This document shows positions 34,396 through 43,587 of a stretch of DNA of 64,000 nucleotides, piece after piece. The notes beneath the pieces are model-generated. The model searched no databases and was not told the DNA's origin. It saw only the letters and a program-made list of their open reading frames with translations. The DNA lies in the NCBI GenBank assembly GCA_045657665.1, contig JAZOTN010000033.1:1-64000 (forward strand), written 5' to 3'. This DNA comes from RUG12461 sp045657665. GTDB lineage: Bacteria; Bacillota; Clostridia; Lachnospirales; Lachnospiraceae. Numbering within the stretch: position 1 is the first letter of the stretch; the number at the start of each line of letters is the position of its first letter. Made by a program: the position numbers and the translations under genes.

Positions 34396-34740
34396 CTATT
34401 CCTTTTCCAGGACGATCGAAAGATCCCCGTAACGATCCTCCGTCAGATAAACGGTATCGTCCTGCCGGTAACCTTCCGGTGCGTTCACGACCCCGACCTT
34501 GTAAACAGCGGGTTCTTCGTTATCGAAAAGCGCGCACCCGCTCTCGTCTGTTTCTTCGAGCCTGCATCTCTCATCGGAGCAGAATTTTACTTTGACTCCC
34601 TCTACGGGATGTTCTTCCTCATCGGTCACATAGACGCGGTACACATCCTGCCCGGGGTTTCCTGAATTGCTGCCGCCGCATCCGGCAAACATCGCTGCAA
34701 AAAGCAGCATAAATACTATGATAGCTGTTCGTTTTTTCAT
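34396..34740 (-). CDS. Small lipoprotein with a prealbumin/Ig-like domain
   Basis: 114 residues from the ATG at 34740 with GGAG eight bases upstream. The signal peptide MKKRTAIIVFMLLFAAMFAGCGG carries a lipobox (FAGC). The mature part is one beta-sandwich like carboxypeptidase-regulatory or Cna-B domains: VYRVYVTDEEEHPVEGVKVK, CALFDNEEPAVYKV, then a PEGYRQDDTVYL motif. It contains Cys pairs (CSDERC). It lies 4 bp before the CD1871A gene; probably an extracellular partner of the thioredoxin system. Confidence 0.8.
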   Translation of the reverse strand: MKKRTAIIVFMLLFAAMFAGCGGSNSGNPGQDVYRVYVTDEEEHPVEGVKVKFCSDERCRLEETDESGCALFDNEEPAVYKVGVVNAPEGYRQDDTVYLTEDRYGDLSIVLEKE

Positions 34741-34745
34741 AATGA

Positions 34746-35948
34746 TCACTCCACCAGATCCGGCGAAAAGCTCTCCTGCCACGGGAGGCCATACCGGTTT
34801 AATGCATCCATGAACGGATCCGGATCAAACTCTTCTATGTTGTGAACACCGGGCTTTTTCCACGTGCCGTCCATGACAAGAGAGGCGCCGATCATAGCCG
34901 GTACCCCGGTTGTATAAGCAACCGCCTGAGAGCCGACCTCCTGATAGCATTTCTCATGATCGCAAACGTTATAGAGATAATAGTTCTTTTCCTTCCCGTC
35001 CTTTATTCCGCGGAAGATACATCCGATGTTGGTCTTTCCTTTGGTCCTGGGGCCAAGCGACGCAGGATCCGGAAGCACTGCTTTCAGGAACTGCAGCGGA
35101 ATGATCTCCTTCCCCTCAAAGAGGATCGGCTTGATGCTTGTCATACCGACATTCTCCAGGCACTTAAGGTGCGTCAGATAGCTCTGGCCGAAGGTCATAA
35201 AGAAACGGATCCTTTTAATGCCGGGGATGTTTATCGCCAGACTTTCAATCTCTTCGTGATGGAGCAGATACATATCTTTTTCACCGATTTCCGGGAAGTT
35301 ATAAACGCGTTTGATCTCCATCGGTTCTGTCTCCACCCAGTGCCCGTTTTCCCAGTAGCTGCCCTTTGCGGACACTTCGCGGATATTGATCTCAGGGTTA
35401 AAATTGGTCGCAAAAGGATACCCGTGATCACCTGCGTTGCAGTCCAGAATGTCGATCTCATGGATCTCATCATACTGGTGCTTTAAGGCATAGGCCGAAA
35501 AAACGCCTGTCACGCCGGGGTCAAATCCGCTTCCGAGAAGCGCGGTCAGACCGGCCTTCTCAAAGCGTTCCCGATACGCCCACTGCCAGCTGTATTCAAA
35601 GTGTGCCGTGTCCTCCGGCTCATAGTTTGCAGTATCCACATAATTTGCGCCGGCCGCAAGGCAGGCATCCATGATGTGAAGATCCTGATAAGGGAGTGCC
35701 AGATTCAGCACCGTATCCGGCCGGTATTTCCGGATCAGTTCCGTCAGGGCACTCACATCGTCTGCGTCGATCGCAGCCGTTTCGATCACGGTGTCCGTTT
35801 TCCCTGCAAGTTTTTCTTTGACGGCATCGCACTTGCTTTTTGTCCGGCTCGCGATCAGGATCTGCTCAAATACGCCGCTGTTCTGACAGCATTTATGGAT
35901 CGCAACATTGGCTACACCTCCGCAGCCGATGATCATAGCTTTTCCCAT
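34746..35948 (-). CDS. Saccharopine dehydrogenase-family protein, likely carboxynorspermidine synthase
   Basis: 400 residues. The N-terminal Rossmann fold has MIIGCGGVANVAIHKC. The central catalytic part includes NYEPEDTAHFEYSWQW, LLGSGFDPGVTGVFSAYA, and a C-terminal GVPAMIGASLVMDGTW. These are the marks of the Lys1-like group that reductively condenses aspartate semialdehyde with diamines to carboxy(nor)spermidine. The usual decarboxylase partner gene is not adjacent. First gene of the minus-strand operon, 6 bp before the lipoprotein start. Confidence 0.82.
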   Translation of the reverse strand: MGKAMIIGCGGVANVAIHKCCQNSGVFEQILIASRTKSKCDAVKEKLAGKTDTVIETAAIDADDVSALTELIRKYRPDTVLNLALPYQDLHIMDACLAAGANYVDTANYEPEDTAHFEYSWQWAYRERFEKAGLTALLGSGFDPGVTGVFSAYALKHQYDEIHEIDILDCNAGDHGYPFATNFNPEINIREVSAKGSYWENGHWVETEPMEIKRVYNFPEIGEKDMYLLHHEEIESLAINIPGIKRIRFFMTFGQSYLTHLKCLENVGMTSIKPILFEGKEIIPLQFLKAVLPDPASLGPRTKGKTNIGCIFRGIKDGKEKNYYLYNVCDHEKCYQEVGSQAVAYTTGVPAMIGASLVMDGTWKKPGVHNIEEFDPDPFMDALNRYGLPWQESFSPDLVE

Positions 35949-36182
35949 GGTGAATATCCTCCTGTTTCCATGTTGATCTGATTTTCGAGATCATTATAGC
36001 AGAAAATTGACTTTAGTGCAGAACGCTTTTAGAATACATGATATATAGCGATACCGACTTACTTTTATAGACAGACAAAACTGAACAGCAGACAAGGAGG
36101 CACAAATAGGATAAGTCAGAACAAATGAAAACTGTATCGGTTGTAACAACTGTATTAAGGCATGCTTTCGTAGACGATCTGA

Positions 36183-36293
36183 ACTGTACAAACGGATGTC
36201 TCTACCATCAGGGAGACGACGGAATCCATAGGGCTGATGCGTGAACTGACTGATAATGTAGAGGGGACATTGAGGCAGATCATCGAGAACTGA
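36183..36293 (+). pseudogene. Short coding relic between operons
   Basis: In the 510-bp gap before purL one frame reads TVQTDVSTIRETTESIGLMR and on through a heptad-like helix to QIIEN and a stop at 36293. It is preceded by a stop and has no start codon or ribosome binding site. It resembles the C-terminal helical end of a chemoreceptor or another coiled-coil protein. The rest of 35949-36330 shows nothing recognisable. Confidence 0.4.
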
Positions 36294-36372
36294 TGAGAAG
36301 GAAATAACCAACCATTTGTTGTTCTGCACAGTCGGCGATAAATAACTGTAGCGCCTGACGCCTTATCTGTGC

Positions 36373-36430
36373 TATAATGACTAAGATTAGACACAAAAAA
36401 CACAAGGGCAGGAATGCTGCCTTGTGTTTT
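36373..36430 (+). promoter_or_regulatory. purL promoter and leader hairpin
   Basis: TATAAT at 36373-36378 is a perfect -10 without a good -35. Eighteen bases later begins an 11-bp perfect stem, AAAACACAAGG (36397-36407) with CCTTGTGTTTT (36420-36430), which can extend inward through GCAG/CTGC with one bulge. A T-rich tail follows. It looks like an attenuator or terminator just before the purL ribosome binding site. Confidence 0.5.
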
Positions 36431-36461
36431 CCTTTGCCTGAAGCCGGAAAGGAGTTTATCC

Positions 36462-39400
36462 ATGAGCGTTCGCAGAGTATATGCGGAGAAAAAAAAGGAG
36501 TTTGCGGTTGCGGCGGATGCGCTTCGTCATGAGGCGAAGCATCATCTCGGGGTTCCGGGCATAAAGGATGTCAGGATCCTGATCCGTTACGATATCGAAA
36601 ACATCTCTGAAGAAACCTACAAAAAAGCGCTGGTGACGGTTTTCTCCGAGCCCCCGGTGGATGATGTATACGAAGAAACCTTTGATCCGGGAGACGGGAA
36701 AGTCTTTTCGGTGGAGTATCTTCCCGGACAGTTTGACCAGCGGGCAGATTCCGCGGAGCAGTGTGTGAAGCTTCTTTCCGCGGAAGAAGAGCCGGTGATC
36801 CGGAGCGCGACGACTTATGTGATCCTCGGTGATGTCAGTGACAGCGAGCTCGCGATCATCAAGGGACACTGCATCAATCCGGTTGATTCGAGAGAGGCAT
36901 CCCCGGAGAAACCCGATACGCTGCAGATGGTCTTCCCGGAACCTGATGACATTGCTTCTTTTGACGGCTTTCTCAATATGGGAGAAAAAGATCTGAAGAC
37001 ACTTTACGGATCTCTTTCCCTTGCCATGACATTTCGTGATTTTCAGCACATTCAGCAATACTTCCAAAATGAAGAGAAACGGGATCCTACCGTGACGGAG
37101 ATCCGGGTACTGGATACCTACTGGTCGGATCATTGCCGGCACACGACGTTTTCCACGGAGCTCAAAAAGATCACGTTCGATGACGGTTATTACCGTAAGC
37201 CGCTGGAGAGGGCGTTCCGTGAATACATGGACACGTTTCATAAACTCTACCGCGACCGCGATGACAAATTTCCGTGCCTCATGGATCTAGCAACCATGGG
37301 AGCAAGGCGTTTAAAGGCGGAAGGAAAGCTTTCCGATCAGGAAGAGACGGACGAGATCAATGCGTGCTCCATCGTGGTTCCTGTCGAGGTGGACGGGAAG
37401 ACCGAGGAGTGGCTTGTCAACTTCAAGAATGAAACACACAACCATCCGACCGAGATCGAGCCTTTCGGTGGAGCTGCCACATGTCTCGGCGGAGCGATCC
37501 GTGATCCGCTTTCGGGGCGCACCTACGTCTACCAGGCAATGCGTGTGACGGGCGCGGCAGATCCGAGAGCCGGTGCAAAAGAGACGCTTCCAGGAAAACT
37601 CCCCCAGAAAAAGCTTGTGCGTCAGGCAGCAAAGGGATACAGCTCTTACGGCAACCAGATCGGTCTTGCCACGGGGTATGTCAAAGAGATCTATCATCCG
37701 GATTATGTTGCGAAAAGGATGGAGATCGGTGCCGTGATCGGTGCGGCTCCGAGACGGGCGGTGAAGCGCCTGACGAGTGATCCGGGAGATATTATCATCC
37801 TTCTCGGAGGACGGACGGGACGCGACGGCATCGGCGGAGCTACCGGTTCTTCCAAGGCGCATACGACGCAGTCCATAGATGTATGCGGCGCGGAGGTACA
37901 AAAAGGAAACGCTCCCACTGAGCGGAAATTGCAGCGTCTTTTCCGCAGGGAAGAGGTCAGCTGTCTGATCAAAAAATGTAATGATTTCGGAGCGGGCGGT
38001 GTATCCGTTGCAATCGGAGAGCTTGCACCGGGACTTAAGGTGAATCTCGATAAGGTTCCGAAAAAATATGCGGGACTTGACGGAACGGAGCTTGCAATTT
38101 CGGAATCCCAGGAACGGATGGCGGTCGTTGTGGCGCCTTCCGATGTTGAGAAGTTTCTTTCGTATGCACATGAGGAAAACCTGGAAGCCACCGAAGTGGC
38201 AGTGGTGACAGAGGAGCCCCGCCTCGTTCTGACATGGAGAGGCAGAGAGATCGTCAATATTTCCCGTGCCTTTCTCGATACCAACGGCGCCCATCAGGAA
38301 ACAGACGTGAGAGTAATGCTCCCGGATCCGGAAAAGGGCAATCCGTGGAAAACGATTCCGATCGCTCCGGTCGATGAAGCATTGAAAAGAGGAGACAAAA
38401 AAGCAGCAGTTCTCGCAACGCTTTCCGATCTCAATGTATGCTCCCAAAAGGGACTTGTGGAGATGTTTGACGGCTCCATCGGAGCTGGTTCGGTACTGAT
38501 GCCTTACGGCGGCAAGTACCAGCTTACCGAGACGCAGAGCATGGTGGCAAAGCTCCCTGTGGCAAAGGGAGATTCCGATACCGTGACCATGATGGCATAC
38601 GGATTTGATCCGTATCTTTCCGCATGGAGTCCTTTCCACGGAGCAGTCTATGCGATCACGGAATCTATTGCCAGGATCGTATCCTCCGGCGGAGATCCGG
38701 AGAAGATCCGCATGACCTATCAGGAATATTTCCGTCGCATGTCCGAAGATCCCGCACGCTGGAGCCAGCCTTTTGCGGCGCTTCTCGGGGCATTCGATGC
38801 ACAGATCGGATACGGGCTTCCCTCCATCGGCGGAAAGGACAGCATGAGCGGAAGCTTCAACGATATTGATGTTCCGCCGACGCTGGTTTCCTTTGCGGTG
38901 GATATCGCCAGGGAAAAGGAGGTCATCACGCCGGAGCTTAAGGGCACAGGCAACCGGCTCGTGGTGTTTGAAGGAATTGTCGATGACCATGATCTCCCTG
39001 TCTATTCTGAAATGATGGAGATGTATCGGGAGATCCATCAGATGATAAAGGACGGTCTTATTATTTCCGCGTATGCGCTGGACGGAAAGGGACTTGTTGC
39101 CGCTGTATCCAGGATGTCTTTCGGAAACAGACTCGGTGTGAAGCTTTTCGACCAGTCCGATGCACTTCTTTTCGGGAATCAGACAGGAGGGATCGTCGCG
39201 GAGGTGCCGCAGGACCGGTTTGAGGAGTTTTCGCAGAAGACAAAGAGTGCTTTTCTTCCGGTCGGCGAGGTGACGGGCGATGAACAGATCACGATCGAGG
39301 GAGCAGCCTCTGTTACGATGGAAGAAGCAGTGGAAGCCTGGGAAGGCACTCTTTCCGGCGTATTCCCGCCGGTCGCAAAAACGGACGACGGCTCATCTGC

Positions 39401-40262
39401 CGGGGAGCCGCTTTATAAAGCAGATGCATCCGCCATATATGTCTGCGGACAAAAGACAGCATCTCCCTGCGTTTTTATTCCGGTTTTTCCGGGAACGAAC
39501 TGCGAATACGACAGCGCCGCCGCTTTTGAAAGAGCGGGTGCAAAGACGGAGACACTGGTATTTCGGAACCTCTCCGGAAATGACATCAGGGAATCCGTTG
39601 AGGCGTTCACAAAGGCGATCGACAGAGCACAGATTATCATGTTCCCGGGCGGATTCTCATCCGGCGACGAGCCGGAGGGAAGCGCAAAGTTTTTTGCGAA
39701 CGTTTTCCGCAGCGAAAAAGTACAGGATGCGGTGAGACGCCTTCTTTCGGAGCGTGACGGACTGATGCTTGGGATCTGCAACGGATTCCAGGCACTGATC
39801 AAGCTTGGTCTGGTTCCTTACGGGGAGATCCGTGAGCAGGATGCAGATTCACCGACTCTGACATACAATACCGTCGGACGCCATATTTCACACATGGTAT
39901 ACACGAAGGTGATTTCCAACAAGAGCCCGTGGCTTTCGCTTGCAGAGCCCGGCAATACCTATGTCGTACCGGCTTCCCATGGAGAAGGAAGATTCGTTGC
40001 TTCCGGAGAGTGGCTCAGGCGCCTTTCGGAAAACGGTCAGATCGCGACGCAGTATGCGGATCCTGACGGAAACGTCTCTATGGACAGCAGGTGGAACGTA
40101 AACGGGTCGTATCGCGCAATCGAGGGGATCACGAGTCCGGACGGACGCATTTTCGGGAAAATGGCACACGCGGAACGTATCGGCAGATCGGTTGCCATCA
40201 ATATATACGGCGAGCAGGATATGAAGATTTTTGAATCTGGAGTGAGATATTTTAAAGGATGA
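36462..40262 (+). CDS. purL: Phosphoribosylformylglycinamidine synthase, single-chain form
   Basis: 1266 residues from the ATG at 36462 with GGAAAGGAG upstream. It catalyses the ATP- and glutamine-dependent conversion of FGAR to FGAM in purine synthesis. The chain carries an N-terminal PurS-like part, two AIR-synthase-type domains (FKNETHNHPTEIEPFGGAATCLGG; LPSIGGKDSMSGSF) and a C-terminal class I glutaminase with Cys in LGICNGFQALIKLG and His in PASHGEGRF. This long fused form is the PurL/PurQ fusion known from Proteobacteria and many clostridia. The next gene overlaps its stop by four bases. Confidence 0.96.
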   Translation: MSVRRVYAEKKKEFAVAADALRHEAKHHLGVPGIKDVRILIRYDIENISEETYKKALVTVFSEPPVDDVYEETFDPGDGKVFSVEYLPGQFDQRADSAEQCVKLLSAEEEPVIRSATTYVILGDVSDSELAIIKGHCINPVDSREASPEKPDTLQMVFPEPDDIASFDGFLNMGEKDLKTLYGSLSLAMTFRDFQHIQQYFQNEEKRDPTVTEIRVLDTYWSDHCRHTTFSTELKKITFDDGYYRKPLERAFREYMDTFHKLYRDRDDKFPCLMDLATMGARRLKAEGKLSDQEETDEINACSIVVPVEVDGKTEEWLVNFKNETHNHPTEIEPFGGAATCLGGAIRDPLSGRTYVYQAMRVTGAADPRAGAKETLPGKLPQKKLVRQAAKGYSSYGNQIGLATGYVKEIYHPDYVAKRMEIGAVIGAAPRRAVKRLTSDPGDIIILLGGRTGRDGIGGATGSSKAHTTQSIDVCGAEVQKGNAPTERKLQRLFRREEVSCLIKKCNDFGAGGVSVAIGELAPGLKVNLDKVPKKYAGLDGTELAISESQERMAVVVAPSDVEKFLSYAHEENLEATEVAVVTEEPRLVLTWRGREIVNISRAFLDTNGAHQETDVRVMLPDPEKGNPWKTIPIAPVDEALKRGDKKAAVLATLSDLNVCSQKGLVEMFDGSIGAGSVLMPYGGKYQLTETQSMVAKLPVAKGDSDTVTMMAYGFDPYLSAWSPFHGAVYAITESIARIVSSGGDPEKIRMTYQEYFRRMSEDPARWSQPFAALLGAFDAQIGYGLPSIGGKDSMSGSFNDIDVPPTLVSFAVDIAREKEVITPELKGTGNRLVVFEGIVDDHDLPVYSEMMEMYREIHQMIKDGLIISAYALDGKGLVAAVSRMSFGNRLGVKLFDQSDALLFGNQTGGIVAEVPQDRFEEFSQKTKSAFLPVGEVTGDEQITIEGAASVTMEEAVEAWEGTLSGVFPPVAKTDDGSSAGEPLYKADASAIYVCGQKTASPCVFIPVFPGTNCEYDSAAAFERAGAKTETLVFRNLSGNDIRESVEAFTKAIDRAQIIMFPGGFSSGDEPEGSAKFFANVFRSEKVQDAVRRLLSERDGLMLGICNGFQALIKLGLVPYGEIREQDADSPTLTYNTVGRHISHMVYTKVISNKSPWLSLAEPGNTYVVPASHGEGRFVASGEWLRRLSENGQIATQYADPDGNVSMDSRWNVNGSYRAIEGITSPDGRIFGKMAHAERIGRSVAINIYGEQDMKIFESGVRYFKG

Positions 40263-41518
40263 TGAAGAATCCGGGAAAGCAAAAATTGGATAAGCGGAAA
40301 CAGCAGCTTTACATCATCTTGCTCCTGTTTCTTATCATGACCGGGGTGATCGTGGTTTTCGTTCTGAAAAACGAGCTTGCGGAAGGAACGATGCGCTCTT
40401 ATACGTTCACAAATTTCGGAGGGGGCGAGAGACAGGAAGGGCTGTCCGTTTCCGTAAACCGCGGAGAATTCTGGAAGAACTTTTCGGAGTATCCGGAAAG
40501 CCCTTATGGTGCCGAGTATGATTTTATCATCACGAGTGAATCCACTGCGCATTTCCAGAACTGGATGACAGAGGTCGATTTTCAGGAAGAACCGGAGATC
40601 GACAGTTCCTGGAACGGGGACTTTACCATCGGGGGGAACCGTATGTACTTCGTTCCGGAAAATAACGCCGAGATGAATCTGACGACGATTTACCCGGGAA
40701 TGTCCCGGACATTCGGCGCGGTCATCTATACGAAGGACCGGGAGGATCCGAAAAGGATTGTTCTCACCGGAACATGGTACCGGCCGCCACTTCAGCAGAA
40801 GCCTTTCTGGGTGATGTTTTCGGTCTGGGTGGTGCTGCTGTTCATCCTGATTCAGTTATTTATGACCCATAAACGTACAGAGAAGTACCGTCAGCAGATC
40901 GCGAAGGATTATGAGATGGTGCGGCAGGCGATGCTGACCATGACGGATTTTATCGATGCGAAGGATTCCTATACGAGAGGACATTCCACGCGTGTGGCGA
41001 TCTATTCCCAGAAGCTGGCGGAGCGGCTCGGAATGGATGAGGACGGCAGGAGAGACCTTTATTACATTGCACTCATGCATGACTGCGGCAAGGTCGGTGT
41101 GCCGGATGCCGTTCTGAAAAAACCGGGAAGGCTGACGGATGATGAATTCCGGCTAATCAAAGCACATGCCAGTATCGGGGAACATTTGCTTTCACATTTC
41201 ACCACGATCCCGAATATCAGCGACGGAGCGCATTATCATCACGAGCGCTATGACGGGAGCGGTTATCCGGATGGACTGGCCGGTCAGGAGATTCCTTATG
41301 TCGCACGCATCATATGCATTGCAGATGCAGTGGACGCCATGAGTACGAACCGGTGCTACCGTGATCGTCTTCCCATTGAGAAGATCATTTCGGAGCTGAC
41401 GGAAAATGCGGGGATCCAGTTTGATCCCGTGATGGTGCCGGCTATGATCCAGCTGATCCGGGAGGGTGTTATTGAGGATGCTCAGAAACTTTATCCGAAT
41501 CGTTCGTATGAACCTTGA
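40259..41518 (+). CDS. Membrane HD-GYP domain protein, probable c-di-GMP phosphodiesterase
   Basis: 419 residues; the start overlaps the purL stop (ATGA). Two membrane segments (~18-38 and ~182-203) enclose an extracellular sensor-like domain of ~145 residues. The C-terminal HD-GYP domain (~225-405) has RGHSTRVAIYSQKLA, the metal-binding LMHDCGKVGVPD, KAHASIGEHLL, HHERYDGSGYPDGL and IADAVDAM, all signature positions for hydrolysis of cyclic dinucleotides. The extracellular domain is unrecognised. Coupling to purL may only reflect co-transcription. Confidence 0.9.
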   Translation: MMKNPGKQKLDKRKQQLYIILLLFLIMTGVIVVFVLKNELAEGTMRSYTFTNFGGGERQEGLSVSVNRGEFWKNFSEYPESPYGAEYDFIITSESTAHFQNWMTEVDFQEEPEIDSSWNGDFTIGGNRMYFVPENNAEMNLTTIYPGMSRTFGAVIYTKDREDPKRIVLTGTWYRPPLQQKPFWVMFSVWVVLLFILIQLFMTHKRTEKYRQQIAKDYEMVRQAMLTMTDFIDAKDSYTRGHSTRVAIYSQKLAERLGMDEDGRRDLYYIALMHDCGKVGVPDAVLKKPGRLTDDEFRLIKAHASIGEHLLSHFTTIPNISDGAHYHHERYDGSGYPDGLAGQEIPYVARIICIADAVDAMSTNRCYRDRLPIEKIISELTENAGIQFDPVMVPAMIQLIREGVIEDAQKLYPNRSYEP

Positions 41519-41661
41519 TTTTTCTTTTCAAATGAAAAAAAATCATGTACAATAGTTAGACAACCTCTAACCTATTAGGCGAGACTATCCGATATAATAA
41601 TTGGAGACTATTATTAAGAGCCCTAGGGCTCTGTGTTCCGATTGTATATGGAGAAAACCGG

Positions 41662-42369
41662 ATGAAATTTAAACGAATCGATGTGGAAACCGTCAGATGC
41701 CTCATATCAGAGGAAGAGCTCGAAGAAAACGGGCTCAATATGGATGATTTTCTTTGCAACGGCGACAAGACAGAAGACTTTCTTCGAAAGATCGTGAGCC
41801 TTGCGGAGACCGAGGTCGGCTATCGGATCCCGGGCGGTTCTCTTTCCGTGCAGGCGTCGATCCTTCCGAACCACGTGCTTTCCCTTACACTTTCCGAAAA
41901 GAAAGGTCAGGGGATCCTGGATATTCTCCGGAATCTCAAAAATGCCATGACAAAGCTTTCCGAGGCTGTTGAAAATGACGACACGGAAGCATTCCGGGAG
42001 ATCCTGGAAGCGATGGGTGCGACGGATACCCAGCAACGCATCGGGGAATCGGACAGCGGAGAGAAGAGCGTTGTCAAGAGTTCTTACCAGATCGAATTCG
42101 ACACCTTTGACCATGTGCTCCGTTATGCGGACGCAACACTGGTTCCGGATTCTGTCGCAAATGTGGTCTACAGTCTCGAGAAAACAGGCAAATACTATCT
42201 GATCATTTACAAGGGGAGACTGAATGATGACCAGATGTGCCGTCTTTTATCCGCGGCGCTTGATTTTTCCCACGCGATCTATTCGGATCCGTCACTGCTT
42301 GCATATCTCGATGAGCATGGAGAAAAGGTTCTTTCGGAGGATGCACTCCAGACTTTGAGGAGCCTTTAA
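41662..42369 (+). CDS. mecA: MecA-family adaptor protein
   Basis: 235 residues starting with MKFKRIDVETVRCLIS. In Bacillus the family delivers substrates to the ClpC chaperone-protease. The N-terminal substrate-binding part contains EELEENGLNMDDFL. The C-terminal ClpC-binding half has YQIEFDTFDHVLRYA ... SLEKTGKYYLIIY ... SALDFSHAIYS and SEDAL near the end, all typical. A -10-like TACAAT and TATAAT lie in the 143-bp upstream gap. The MFS gene follows 15 bp downstream. Confidence 0.88.
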   Translation: MKFKRIDVETVRCLISEEELEENGLNMDDFLCNGDKTEDFLRKIVSLAETEVGYRIPGGSLSVQASILPNHVLSLTLSEKKGQGILDILRNLKNAMTKLSEAVENDDTEAFREILEAMGATDTQQRIGESDSGEKSVVKSSYQIEFDTFDHVLRYADATLVPDSVANVVYSLEKTGKYYLIIYKGRLNDDQMCRLLSAALDFSHAIYSDPSLLAYLDEHGEKVLSEDALQTLRSL

Positions 42370-42384
42370 GGAAATAGTTTTGAA

Positions 42385-43581
42385 ATGAGTGTAAAAGGAA
42401 AATACAGGATTCTGCAGGGACTATACTGGATGAATGCCTGTGTGGCATATGGATATGGGATCTCCTACCTCAAGGAAATGGGCTTTTCCGCGGGATATCT
42501 GGGGATCCTTTTTGCTGTGTTTTCTTTGTTTGCCGCGCTGATCCAGCCGGTTGTGGGACGGATCGTTGATAAGAGCAGACGGTTTCACTGGAAGACGGTT
42601 CTTCTCATCCTGACGACGGTAATGATTGCTCTCACGCTCTGCCTTCTGGTCGTTAAAGACGGCACGGCGTCTGCGCTTCTTTTTTGTTTCTATGCGATGT
42701 TCTGTACGATCACCATGCCGATGATCAACGTGGTGTGTTTTTATTATGAGCATCAGGGAATCGGCATGAATTTCGGTCTGGCAAGAGGGATCGGTTCGCT
42801 GACCTATGCGCTGCTTTCGCTCCTCATCGGGCGTCTCATCGCGCCGCTTGGCATGGAGGTGATCATCTGGATCGGGCTCATCGTTGCTGCGGCAACATTT
42901 CTTTCGACCCTCTCTTTTCCGTATTCAGGACCCATTGAAAGTACGGAGAAAAAGACGGAGCTTAAGGCGAAGAAAAATCCGATCGCGTTTCTCAGATACT
43001 ATCCGGCCTTTTTTCTGATGGTGGCGGCCTGTGCCTGCTTTATGACATTCCAGAATATGACCTCAAACTACATGGTCATGATCCTGGAAGCGGTAGGCGG
43101 AAACAATGCGAACCTTGGAGTGGTGCTTGCACTGGCTGCGGTTTTTGAGATACCGGTGATGTTTCTGACGGGAGCATTGGTAAGGAAATTTCCGACATGG
43201 TGGTTGATGACGTTCGCAGGCACTGTTTATGCCGTGAGGGGAGTGCTTTACTATTTTGCGAAAGATGTGACGGGGATTTATCTGCTGCAGATCCTGCAGC
43301 CGTTTTCTTATGCGGTTCTGATCGGGGTTCAGGTGTACTTTTCCGATCAGTGCATGGAAGAAGAGGATCTTGCGACAGGGCAGGCATTCCTCGGAATGGC
43401 CATGGCGATCGGAAGCACGCTCGGCTTTTTTGCAGGGGGTGTTTTCATTGAACGGTTCGGAGTCGGTCCCATGCTCCTTGCATCAAGCGCGATCGCGGCG
43501 TGCGGAACGGTTCTTGCCGTGATCTCTTCGGTGATGTGCACCGCGAAAAAGAAGGCGGAAAGAAGAGGGGCCGCCCTTTAA
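42385..43581 (+). CDS. MFS transporter
   Basis: 398 residues with 12 membrane segments. The motif GRIVDKSRRFHWK between helices 2 and 3 is the MFS motif A position. The central cytoplasmic loop (STEKKTELKAKKNP) separates two six-helix halves. It resembles the MFS_1-like/nucleoside-H+ symporter-like sugar porters of Firmicutes. Substrate unknown. Transcribed after mecA and convergent with the diguanylate cyclase; a CAAAGCG/CGCTTTG hairpin lies at the junction. Confidence 0.88.
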   Translation: MSVKGKYRILQGLYWMNACVAYGYGISYLKEMGFSAGYLGILFAVFSLFAALIQPVVGRIVDKSRRFHWKTVLLILTTVMIALTLCLLVVKDGTASALLFCFYAMFCTITMPMINVVCFYYEHQGIGMNFGLARGIGSLTYALLSLLIGRLIAPLGMEVIIWIGLIVAAATFLSTLSFPYSGPIESTEKKTELKAKKNPIAFLRYYPAFFLMVAACACFMTFQNMTSNYMVMILEAVGGNNANLGVVLALAAVFEIPVMFLTGALVRKFPTWWLMTFAGTVYAVRGVLYYFAKDVTGIYLLQILQPFSYAVLIGVQVYFSDQCMEEEDLATGQAFLGMAMAIGSTLGFFAGGVFIERFGVGPMLLASSAIAACGTVLAVISSVMCTAKKKAERRGAAL

Positions 43582-43587
43582 AACATT

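Noticed and set aside
36155..36463. Minus-strand gene upstream of purL
   Set aside because: It crosses the purL leader hairpin and promoter, and a helical coding relic on the plus strand explains the openness.
37311..39038. Long open frame antisense to purL (575 codons)
   Set aside because: It is a codon-bias shadow of purL with no start signal and no recognisable domain.
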